DNA of 64,000 bases from Sva-07 sp963716095 (lineage in GTDB: Bacteria; Actinomycetota; Acidimicrobiia; Acidimicrobiales; Ilumatobacteraceae): NCBI GenBank assembly GCA_963716095.1, contig CAVQSV010000016.1, positions 124,001 through 188,000 on the forward strand. The letters are read 5' to 3'. Made by a program: the position numbers and the translations under genes. The notes beneath the pieces are model-generated. The model did not search any database, was not told the DNA's origin, and saw nothing but the letters and a program-made list of their open reading frames with translations. This document shows positions 55,521 to 62,942 of the stretch, piece after piece. How positions within the stretch are numbered: position 1 is the first letter of the stretch; every line of letters starts with the position of its first letter.

Positions 55521-55850
55521 TCAGCGAGGGACGTCGTCGTCGACGTCGGGGCGCCGGCCGCTCAACCACGCCGAGATCGGCAGTTGCCCCAGCCGCTCTC
55601 GGCCGAGCAGGCGCAGTTCCGACTCGAGCATGATCGCCATCACGAGGACGAGCACGAAACCGCCGAAGGCGACGATGAAGCTCACCGCAAGGCCGCCGAT
55701 GGTGATCACGAGCCCGAGGATCAGACCCAGGCCCAGCATGATGGAGCGTCGACGAGAGACCCGGTATCCGCGTTGGGAGAACGTGGGGTCCTGTTCGAGC
55801 TCCTGCTCGATCTGACGCAGGATGCGTTGCTCTTCATCGGAGAGAGGCAC
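55521..55850 (-). CDS. DUF3040-family small membrane protein
   Basis: Protein of 109 residues. The N-terminal MPLSDEEQRILRQIEQEL is diagnostic of DUF3040, common in Actinobacteria and often near division or wall genes. Two adjacent hydrophobic stretches (about 38-57 and 60-74) follow. GTG 55850. It converges with the transglutaminase gene. The function is unknown. Confidence 0.9.
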   Translation of the reverse strand: MPLSDEEQRILRQIEQELEQDPTFSQRGYRVSRRRSIMLGLGLILGLVITIGGLAVSFIVAFGGFVLVLVMAIMLESELRLLGRERLGQLPISAWLSGRRPDVDDDVPR

Positions 55851-55985
55851 CCTTCAATCATCGCACGTTTCGGACCGATCCTCAACGCGGCCCGGCGAGT
55901 TCTCCGGAGAATCTGTGCGGCCCGATCCGACCGGGTCGACGAATCCTCCGCCAGGCCCACGCCCGCGAGTGGCAATACTGAGGCC

Positions 55986-57236
55986 ATGGCCGCCACCTTC
56001 CGCCCGTTCGACGCAGCGGTCGACACCGCCGACGTCGCCCGCATCTGGCACGAGACTCGCTGGATCGACTCCGACAACGACGGCCAGCGTCGGGCCCTCG
56101 AGGCGTTTCTTCGCGGCGGTGCAGCCGAGGTCGGGGTGATCGACGGCGCTGCGGAGTGCCTGGTGCACCGGACGCCGGGCACGATCGACCACGACCGGAC
56201 GACACTTCCCGCATCGGTGATCAGCGCGGTGACCACCAGCCATGTCGGGCGACGCCAACGATTGGCGTCGACGCTGACCAGTCGCGCGCTCGCGCAGGCA
56301 TCCGCGGGCGGGGCGGCCGTTGCCCTGCTCGGGATGTTCGAGCAGGGCTTCTACGACCGATTCGGTTTCGCCACCGGGGCACCGATGCTGGTCGCCACGT
56401 TCGACCCCGACTCGTTGCGCGTCGACCACGTGCCGTACCGGCCGCCGGTGCGTCTGGGACTCGCTGACAGCAGGGAGATGGGCGACGCGATGCGACGGCG
56501 ACTCCCCCACCACGGTCGTGTCACCCTCGACGCTGTCGACCTCATGGCTGCCGAATGGGGATTCCTCGAGCAACCCTTCGCACTCGGCTACCGCGATGGC
56601 GATCGGATCACCCACTTCGTCGCCGGCTCGATGAAGGAGGAGAACGGGCCGTTCGAGGTCCAGTTCTGTTCCTATGAGACGGGCGATCAATTGCTCGAGC
56701 TGCTTCGGCTGCTGCACGAACTCGGCGACCAGGTGCACTCGGTGGAGATGATGGAGCCACCCCATCTGCAGCTCCATCCGCTGATCGAGGCGCCCAACCG
56801 TCAACGCAGTCGGAGCCGTCGGAGCGCCCACGAGACCACCACCCGGGCGGCAACTTGGTGGCAGCTCCGAGTCCTCGATGTTCCGGCGGCCGTCTCGGCG
56901 CGGCAGTGGGTCGGCCCACCGGTCGAGTTCGATCTCGTGATCAGCGACCCGATCGAGGCGATGCTGCCCGATGCAGCCGACGAATGGACCGGGACCGCCG
57001 GCTCCTACCGCATTCGGATCGCTGAGGAGTCGTCCGGCGAGCGCGTCGCCGAGGCGGGCACCGACGGCCGGCCGGTGCTGCACTGCTCGATCGGCTCGTT
57101 CAGTCGACTCTGGTTCGGTGTCCAGCCGGCGACGTCGCTCGCGCTCACGGCGGAAGTCGACGCGCCCGACTCACTGCTCGACCGGCTCGACGCCGCGCTG
57201 CTCCTCCCCCGACCGCAGCCTGGTCAGTTCTTCTGA
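55986..57236 (+). CDS. Eis-like GNAT N-acetyltransferase with SCP2-type C-terminal domain
   Basis: Protein of 416 residues matching the tripartite Eis family: two GNAT lobes (~1-285) and a sterol-carrier-like C-terminal domain (~290-416). SAVTTSHVGRRQRLASTL gives the acetyl-CoA loop. In Eis the carboxylate of the terminal Phe acts in catalysis; this protein also ends in Phe (GQFF). Eis acetylates amines, including aminoglycosides; the native substrate here is unknown. ATG 55986 is 135 bases from the divergent DUF3040 gene. Confidence 0.88.
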   Translation: MAATFRPFDAAVDTADVARIWHETRWIDSDNDGQRRALEAFLRGGAAEVGVIDGAAECLVHRTPGTIDHDRTTLPASVISAVTTSHVGRRQRLASTLTSRALAQASAGGAAVALLGMFEQGFYDRFGFATGAPMLVATFDPDSLRVDHVPYRPPVRLGLADSREMGDAMRRRLPHHGRVTLDAVDLMAAEWGFLEQPFALGYRDGDRITHFVAGSMKEENGPFEVQFCSYETGDQLLELLRLLHELGDQVHSVEMMEPPHLQLHPLIEAPNRQRSRSRRSAHETTTRAATWWQLRVLDVPAAVSARQWVGPPVEFDLVISDPIEAMLPDAADEWTGTAGSYRIRIAEESSGERVAEAGTDGRPVLHCSIGSFSRLWFGVQPATSLALTAEVDAPDSLLDRLDAALLLPRPQPGQFF

Positions 57237-57241
57237 TCGCG

Positions 57242-57260
57242 CGAGCGACGGCCTCGCTCG
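57242..57260. terminator. Candidate hairpin terminator between convergent genes
   Basis: CGAGCGA (57242-57248) pairs with TCGCTCG (57254-57260) across a five-base loop, in the 26-base gap between the Eis-like gene and dinB. There is no T-run on either side. Confidence 0.45.
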
Positions 57261-57262
57261 AT

Positions 57263-58519
57263 TCATCGATCGGTGTCCGGGCCCCACTGTTGGCCACCGC
57301 GTTGCACGTTTCGGACCTTGCCCGCTCGGACCGAGCTCGCCGGGCCGATGGCATCGGCGCCGTAGCGCTGGCGGATCTCATCGAGTGCCGCCTCCGCAGC
57401 ACCGTGGACCGCGACGGTCTCGTCGGCCTCGTCCAAGGTCAACTGATGGAACACCGGTCCGAGGTTCGACCCGGCGACACCGAGCAACCGGATCCCCGGT
57501 GACGGGTCGATCGTGCCCAGGATCGGCTGCAGCAACGACACGATCGTCGCAGCCTGGTCGCTTGCCTCCCGACTCGTCGTCGACCGCGTGATCGTGTGGA
57601 ACCCATCGTCGAAGCGCACCTTCACCGCGAGCGTTCGGGCCCCGACTCCCCCTGTGCGCATCCGGGCGGCGACGGCGTCGGCGAGGCGGACGAGGCTCGT
57701 GCGCAACTCCTCCGGCGTCGTCAGGTTCGTCGCGTAGGTCTCCTCGTGGCTGATCGACTTCGCCTCCCGCTCGGGTTCGACCGGGCGGTCGTCGGCCCCC
57801 ACCGACAGCTCGAGCAGATGATGAGCCTGCCCCGCACCGAGCGCGCCGGCGAGCGCTGCCTCACCGACCACAGCGAAGTCGGCGACGCGGCGGATGCCGA
57901 TGCGGTGCAGCTTGTCGAGGGTGACCGGACCGACTCCCCACAACCGCTCGACCGGCAGCGGGTCGAGAAACTCTCGTTCGGCACCCGGCGGCACCACGAC
58001 CACACGAGCGCCAGGCTCGATCCCGGCAGGTGTGGCGTGTGGCTTGGCCTCGACCGACGCCAGCTTGGCGAGGAACTTGTTCGGCGCCACCCCGACCGAG
58101 CAGCCGAGCGACAGTTCGTCGGCGACAGCACGGCGGATCATCTCGGCGATGTCGGGCGCCGGGCCGAACAGCCCGATCGACCCGGTCACGTCCAAGAAGG
58201 CCTCGTCGAGCGACAACGGCTCGACGATCGGTGTGTACCGATCGAAGATGCTCCTGACCTGGGCGCTGACCTCCCCATAGAGCGCATGGTCACCGGGGAG
58301 GAACACCGCGTGCGGGCAACGACGTCGGGCGACTGCAGACGGCATCGCGGAGTGCACACCGAAACGACGCGCTTCGTAGGACGCCGCGGCAACCACACCC
58401 CGACGTCCGGTGCCGCCGACGACCACCGGCTGCCCGGCGAGTTCGGGTCGGCGGCGGAGTTCGACCGACACGAAGAATGCATCCATGTCCACATGCAGGA
58501 TCTGGCGGGAGCCGGTCAC
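57263..58519 (-). CDS. dinB: DNA polymerase IV (Y family)
   Basis: Translesion DNA polymerase, 418 residues. Catalytic carboxylates are in ILHVDMDAFFVSVE and PLSLDEAFLDVTG, with PNKFLAKLASVEAKP and LWGVGPVTLDKL (helix-hairpin-helix) after. GTG 58519 starts right at the usual N-terminus; ATG 58552 would overlap the start of the divergent gene and add 11 residues. The short gap of 31 bases holds both promoters if both starts are right. Confidence 0.92.
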   Translation of the reverse strand: MTGSRQILHVDMDAFFVSVELRRRPELAGQPVVVGGTGRRGVVAAASYEARRFGVHSAMPSAVARRRCPHAVFLPGDHALYGEVSAQVRSIFDRYTPIVEPLSLDEAFLDVTGSIGLFGPAPDIAEMIRRAVADELSLGCSVGVAPNKFLAKLASVEAKPHATPAGIEPGARVVVVPPGAEREFLDPLPVERLWGVGPVTLDKLHRIGIRRVADFAVVGEAALAGALGAGQAHHLLELSVGADDRPVEPEREAKSISHEETYATNLTTPEELRTSLVRLADAVAARMRTGGVGARTLAVKVRFDDGFHTITRSTTSREASDQAATIVSLLQPILGTIDPSPGIRLLGVAGSNLGPVFHQLTLDEADETVAVHGAAEAALDEIRQRYGADAIGPASSVRAGKVRNVQRGGQQWGPDTDR

Positions 58520-58550
58520 GTCTCCAGTGTGGCCCGTTACGATCCGCGCC

Positions 58551-58850
58551 ATGAACACCTCCTCGGCTCCCGAATCCGACCGTGCGCTCTCGGCGTTGCC
58601 GTCGGTCGGTGTCCGCATCGGAGCGTTCGTCGCGATCCTGCTCAGCGGGCTGGCCGGCGGCCTGATCGGCTACTCGCTGATCTCGTTGCAGTGCGAAGGA
58701 GACTGCGCCCTCCCCAAGGGACTCGGCCTCCTCGTCGGCGCGCTCGTGGCAGCGGGGGGCATGTCCATCGTCGCCGTGCTGGTGATGCGGGCGATCGGCG
58801 AATGGCGCGAGATCGAGGACCGCACCGGAGCCGGACACGCGCCTCGATGA
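58551..58850 (+). CDS. Small membrane protein of unknown function
   Basis: Protein of 99 residues with two hydrophobic stretches (GAFVAILLSGLAGGLIGYSL and LGLLVGALVAAGGMSIVAVL) joined by a loop containing the Cys pair CEGDC. Its stop overlaps the next ATG by 4 bases, supporting a real, coupled gene. The family is not recognised. Confidence 0.78.
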   Translation: MNTSSAPESDRALSALPSVGVRIGAFVAILLSGLAGGLIGYSLISLQCEGDCALPKGLGLLVGALVAAGGMSIVAVLVMRAIGEWREIEDRTGAGHAPR

Positions 58851-59662
58851 CCTCCGACCGAGCCACCGACGAGCTTCGGGAACTGGCGATCGAAGTCGCC
58901 ACCGCCGCCGGCACGCTCGCCCTCGCGGGGCGGCGCAGCCTCGGTGTCGGCCAGCCGGTTGCGCACGACACGAAGTCGACGCCGACCGACCCGGTCACAC
59001 CGTTCGACAGGGCGGCCGAAGCGTCGATCGTCGAGACAGTGCGCTCGCGCCGCCCCGACGACTCCATCGTCGGGGAGGAAGGGGCCGACCACGCTGGTTC
59101 CTCTGGTCTCGTGTGGCACATCGACCCGATCGACGGCACCGCCAACTTCGTCTACGACCTCCCCGCATGGTGCACGTCCGTCGCCGTCGTCGACCACGAG
59201 GGCCCGCTCGCCGGCGCGGTGTTCGCCCCGGTGACCAACGAGCTGTTCTCTGCGGCGCGGGGTGCCGGCGCGACCCTCAACGGGGTCCCGATTCGGTGCT
59301 CAGGCGCATCGGAGCTCTCGCTGGCGCTGATCGCCACCGGCTTCAACTACTCGCCGACCACTCGCGAACGTCAGGCCGAACGTCTCGCATTGCTGCTCCC
59401 ACAGGTGCGCGACGTCCGCCGCTTCGGCTCGGCGGCGCTCGACCTCTGCTTCGTGGCGGCCGGACGATTCGATGCGTACTTCGAGGAGCACCTCAACTCG
59501 TGGGACCTCGCCGCCGGTGTGCTGATCGCTTCCGAAGCGGGGGCGGTCACGTCGAACCTGTCGGGCGGTGCAGCCGACACCGACGCAGTCGTCGCCGCAG
59601 CCCCGGACGTCCACCAGGCACTCGTCGACGTGATCGCGAAGATCGACACCGTCGAGCGATGA
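58847..59662 (+). CDS. Inositol monophosphatase-family phosphatase
   Basis: Mg-dependent phosphatase of 271 residues. The metal ligands are in IVGEEG, WHIDPIDGTANFV and NSWDLAAGVLIASEAG, the two signature motifs. Family members include inositol phosphatases, HisN and CysQ; which one cannot be decided, though a mycothiol- and PI-making organism needs inositol phosphatases. ATG 58847 overlaps the small membrane gene (ATGA). Confidence 0.88.
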   Translation: MTSDRATDELRELAIEVATAAGTLALAGRRSLGVGQPVAHDTKSTPTDPVTPFDRAAEASIVETVRSRRPDDSIVGEEGADHAGSSGLVWHIDPIDGTANFVYDLPAWCTSVAVVDHEGPLAGAVFAPVTNELFSAARGAGATLNGVPIRCSGASELSLALIATGFNYSPTTRERQAERLALLLPQVRDVRRFGSAALDLCFVAAGRFDAYFEEHLNSWDLAAGVLIASEAGAVTSNLSGGAADTDAVVAAAPDVHQALVDVIAKIDTVER

Positions 59663-59698
59663 GCGAACAGACCGGAGACGGCCACTTCGCTCATCGCT
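59655..59698. promoter_or_regulatory. 13-bp inverted repeat at the end of the phosphatase gene
   Basis: AGCGATGAGCGAA (59655-59667) and TTCGCTCATCGCT (59686-59698) are perfect complements with an 18-base loop. The left arm covers the phosphatase stop codon. It can act as a terminator hairpin without T-run, or as an operator for the response-regulator operon starting 70 bases on. Confidence 0.55.
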
Positions 59699-59768
59699 GT
59701 TGAGAATTGCCGCGCCGTTCTGTGCGTCGTGGTCGCCGATCACGTCGGCGATGCGGCATCATGGTGGT

Positions 59769-60449
59769 GTGGGTACACGCATCTTGGCCGTCGAGGACGA
59801 CGAACGCATCCGGTCGGCGGTCAAACTCGCCCTCGAAGACGAGGGATGGATCGTCGACGAAGCCGAGAGCGGCGAGGAGGCGATCGAGAAGTTCTCGCGC
59901 TCGAATCCCGACGTGGTGCTGATCGACATCATGCTGCCCGGCATCGACGGCTTCGAGCTCTGCCGCACGCTGCGACGCACCAGCGACGTCCCCGTCGTGA
60001 TGGTGACCGCCCGCAACGACACCCACGACGTGGTCGCCGGGCTCGAGGCCGGCGCCGACGACTACCTCACCAAGCCGTTCGCACCCAAAGAGCTGTCGGC
60101 TCGCATCCGCGCGCTGTTGCGGCGGATTCGTCCGAGCGCACAGGGCCACGCCCGGTTGAGCTTCGGCGACCTCGAACTGATCCCCGACGAGGGCAAGGTG
60201 TTGCGCGGCGGTGACGAGGTGCACCTCACCAAGACCGAGTTCCGGCTCCTGTGCGAACTGGCCGAGAGTCCCGGCAAGGTGCTGAGCCGCGAGGTGCTGC
60301 TCGACAAGGTGTGGGGCTACGACTACTTCGGTGACGGTCGTCTCGTCGACGTGCACGTTCGACGGCTGCGCACCAAAGTCGAGGTCGACCCGGCCAATCC
60401 GCGCCATGTCGTCACGGTTCGCGGGCTCGGGTACCGGCTGCAGACGTGA
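59769..60449 (+). CDS. OmpR-type response regulator, MtrA-like
   Basis: Receiver plus winged-helix DNA-binding regulator of 226 residues. The phosphorylation Asp is D53 in VVLIDIMLPG, with ILAVEDDE, VTARND and the Lys of YLTKPF. The C-terminal winged helix has SREVLLDKVWGYDYFGDGR and VHVRRLRTKVE. Partner kinase and lipoprotein follow in mtrA-mtrB-lpqB order. GTG 59769 was chosen; ATG 59751 would add six residues. No clear ribosome-binding site. Confidence 0.9.
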   Translation: MGTRILAVEDDERIRSAVKLALEDEGWIVDEAESGEEAIEKFSRSNPDVVLIDIMLPGIDGFELCRTLRRTSDVPVVMVTARNDTHDVVAGLEAGADDYLTKPFAPKELSARIRALLRRIRPSAQGHARLSFGDLELIPDEGKVLRGGDEVHLTKTEFRLLCELAESPGKVLSREVLLDKVWGYDYFGDGRLVDVHVRRLRTKVEVDPANPRHVVTVRGLGYRLQT

Positions 60450-61888
60450 GTGAGGGCGGCTGGTTCCGTCGCCTGGTCAACCGCTCCCGCCCGGCGGCAC
60501 TCGGGTTGCGGCGACGCATCCTGTTGATCTTCACGCTCGGGTCGCTGCTGCTGTCGGTGTTCCTCGCCACCACCACCTACGGGCTGACCCGGTCGAACGT
60601 CGTCAACGAGCGCATCGACACTGCAATCATCACCTCACAGCGCAACGCCCAGGGCGTCGAGCGCGATCTGCGGTCGGGGCCCGCCGACACCGAGGCGGCA
60701 CGGGCATCGCTCACCCGAATCGGCGTGCAGGACTATCTGATCTGGTACGCCGAACGTTGGAGCGGCGGCGGTGCCACCTTCCAGGATGCCGACGTGCCAC
60801 CACCGCTGGTCACACGGGTGATCGACGAAGGGACCTCCGCCAGCCAGGTCGTTCGGCTCGGCGACGAGCTGAGCGTGGTGGTCGGTTGGGACATCCCCGG
60901 CATCGGTGCCTACTTCGAAGCGTTCAGTCTCGATGAAGCCGACTCGACGCTGTCGAGCGTGCGACTGTCGCTGATCCTCGCAGCGGTGATCACCACCGGG
61001 CTCGGCATCCTGCTGGGTGTGTTCTCCGCTCGCCGGGCTGTTCGACCGGTCGGCACAGCGGCGCAGGCGGCGTCAGCGATCGCTGGTGGCCGGTTGGACA
61101 CCCGACTCGAGAGCACCGACGATCCCGACCTCCGTGTGCTCACCGACACCTTCAACGACATGGCCGAGGCCCTCCAGCAACGAGTCGAGCGTGACGCCCG
61201 GTTCGCGTCCGACGTCAGCCACGAGCTGCGATCGCCGTTGATGACGCTGTCTGCCTCGGTCGAGGTCATGGAAGCTCGGCGGGACGAACTGCCCGAGCGT
61301 TCACGGGCAGCGCTCGACTTGTTGGCAAGCGACGTCAAGCGGTTCCAGGGCCTGGTCGAAGACCTCCTCGAGATCTCGCGATTCGATGCCGGGGCGGTCC
61401 GACTCCACATGGAGGAATTGCTCGCTGCCGAGTTCGTCCGCCAGGCCGTTGCCGTCAGCTCGCTTCCCGACACTCCGGTGACGGTGTCGGAGCGGGCCGA
61501 GCTCGCGCTGATCCGCGGTGATCGGCGTCGACTCGCCCGTGTGATCGCGAACCTCATCGACAACGCCCGTGCCTACGGTGGCGGCGAACCCGAAGTGTCG
61601 ATCGAGGTGCTCAACCCCGACGCCGAGCCGATGTCGCACATCTTGATCATCGTCGAGGACCGCGGGCCCGGCGTGTCAGAGGAAGAACGCGACCTCGTCT
61701 TCGAACGGTTCGCTCGCGGTGGGGGCGCAGGGCGTCGCACCGGCAGCGAGGGCGCGGGCCTGGGGCTGTCACTGGTCGACGAACACGTGCGAATGCACGG
61801 CGGGCGCGTCTGGGTCGAAGATCGGCTGGACGGAGAGTCCGGGGCCCGGTTCGTCATCGAGCTCATGGCGGCGGAGTTGGACGAATGA
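60446..61888 (+). CDS. Sensor histidine kinase, MtrB-like
   Basis: Membrane sensor kinase of 480 residues. Two helices (about 26-47 and 172-192) bracket an outside domain of ~125 residues; HAMP follows. The phospho-acceptor is His259 in SDVSHELRSPL; N-box NLIDNARAYGG, G-box VEDRGPGV and G2 GAGLGLSLV complete the ATPase. Unlike MtrA/MtrB loci elsewhere the names are based on order only. GTG 60446 overlaps the regulator stop by 4 bases. Confidence 0.92.
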   Translation: MSEGGWFRRLVNRSRPAALGLRRRILLIFTLGSLLLSVFLATTTYGLTRSNVVNERIDTAIITSQRNAQGVERDLRSGPADTEAARASLTRIGVQDYLIWYAERWSGGGATFQDADVPPPLVTRVIDEGTSASQVVRLGDELSVVVGWDIPGIGAYFEAFSLDEADSTLSSVRLSLILAAVITTGLGILLGVFSARRAVRPVGTAAQAASAIAGGRLDTRLESTDDPDLRVLTDTFNDMAEALQQRVERDARFASDVSHELRSPLMTLSASVEVMEARRDELPERSRAALDLLASDVKRFQGLVEDLLEISRFDAGAVRLHMEELLAAEFVRQAVAVSSLPDTPVTVSERAELALIRGDRRRLARVIANLIDNARAYGGGEPEVSIEVLNPDAEPMSHILIIVEDRGPGVSEEERDLVFERFARGGGAGRRTGSEGAGLGLSLVDEHVRMHGGRVWVEDRLDGESGARFVIELMAAELDE

Positions 61889-62490
61889 GACGCGCCTTCT
61901 CGTCGATGATCGCCGCAGCACTCCTGTTCGCCGGGTGCTCGATCCAACCCGATGCATCGCCGAACGACCTGCCGGCCGAGCGCGCCGAGGTGTTCGGCGA
62001 TGTCGAGACCGGTGACGAGGCCGCGGGCAGCAATCGGATCTACCTCCTTGCACCGACCGACCCCGAAGAGGCGCCACGGATTCGTTCGGTGCAACGCGCC
62101 GTCCCGACCACGCCGCAGTCCATACTGGCCTCGCTGTTCGCTGGCCCGAACGCAGCCGAGCGCGACACCCTGCTCGACACTGCCATCCCGGCCGACGTCG
62201 AACTGCTGGCCGATCCACGACCGGTCGGCGAGGTGCTCACCCTCGACCTCAACGATGCCTTCGACGAACTCACCCCGGACGGCCTTCGACTCGCCGTCGC
62301 TCAGATCGTGTCGACCGCCACCGACATCAACGGCGTCGAGTCCGTTCAGCTCCGCATCGACGGCGAACCGCGGGTGTGGCCGCTCGGTAACGGCGAACTC
62401 ACCGACCGTCCCCTGACCCGGTTCGACTACCCCGGCCTGGTCGAGTCGAGCCAACCGCCGTTCCCAGCGATCCCCTCCCCCATCCCGTGA
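61885..62490 (+). CDS. GerMN-domain lipoprotein, LpqB-like
   Basis: Secreted lipoprotein of 201 residues. A signal peptide ends in the lipobox LFAGC (Cys about residue 19). The GerMN domain (about 70-180: IPADVELLADPRPVGEVLTL, FDELTPDGLRLAVAQIV) follows. LpqB proteins in mycobacteria modulate MtrB; this one is shorter and has only the first domain. ATG overlaps the kinase stop (ATGA). LspA in this window would process it. Confidence 0.85.
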   Translation: MRRAFSSMIAAALLFAGCSIQPDASPNDLPAERAEVFGDVETGDEAAGSNRIYLLAPTDPEEAPRIRSVQRAVPTTPQSILASLFAGPNAAERDTLLDTAIPADVELLADPRPVGEVLTLDLNDAFDELTPDGLRLAVAQIVSTATDINGVESVQLRIDGEPRVWPLGNGELTDRPLTRFDYPGLVESSQPPFPAIPSPIP

Positions 62491-62519
62491 CGCATCCGGT
62501 CCACGGTGGGCACCAGCAC

Positions 62520-62546
62520 CACCGCTCGATCGTCGATCGAGCGGTG
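62520..62546. terminator. 27-base perfect palindrome after the signalling operon
   Basis: CACCGCTCGATCG, one central T, then CGATCGAGCGGTG: 13-bp arms. It lies 30 bases after the GerMN lipoprotein stop. It could form a terminator stem, though no T-run follows and the central loop is tight; a dimeric-protein binding site is the alternative. Confidence 0.6.
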
Positions 62547-62582
62547 TTGGACTGCGGCCGACTTCGCTGGTAGCACTTGCAG

Positions 62583-62942
62583 ATGGCGTGGGACAGTTCT
62601 CGACCGGTTCCCTGGAACCGACTGATCCGTGAATGGTTGATCTATGCGGCGATCATGTCTGCGGTCTTCCTCATCTTCTTCCGCGGCAGCAACGGGCTCG
62701 GCGCCGTCGCCGGCGTGCTGATCAGTGGTCCCATCTACCTGGGCTTCGGCGCGGTGATGGCCAAGTTCGGCTACCAGCGGACCCGACTGAAAGACGTGAG
62801 GGGCACGGCGAAGCCGGCCAACGAGCCCGTCGAGTCGGAGACCGACGCGAGTTCAGATGCACCGCGCCGGAAACCGGCGCCGACCAGCCGAACCGCAGGC
62901 GGCGGCAATCGACCCAAGTCGTCGAGCCGGAGAAAGCGCTGA
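62583..62942 (+). CDS. Small membrane protein of unknown function
   Basis: Protein of 119 residues with two hydrophobic stretches (LIYAAIMSAVFLIFF and LGAVAGVLISGPIYLGFGAVM) followed by a basic, disordered, Ser/Arg/Lys-rich tail ending SSRRKR. ATG 62583 was preferred to the TTG at 62577. The stop overlaps the glpK ATG by one base. The family is not recognised. Confidence 0.75.
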   Translation: MAWDSSRPVPWNRLIREWLIYAAIMSAVFLIFFRGSNGLGAVAGVLISGPIYLGFGAVMAKFGYQRTRLKDVRGTAKPANEPVESETDASSDAPRRKPAPTSRTAGGGNRPKSSSRRKR

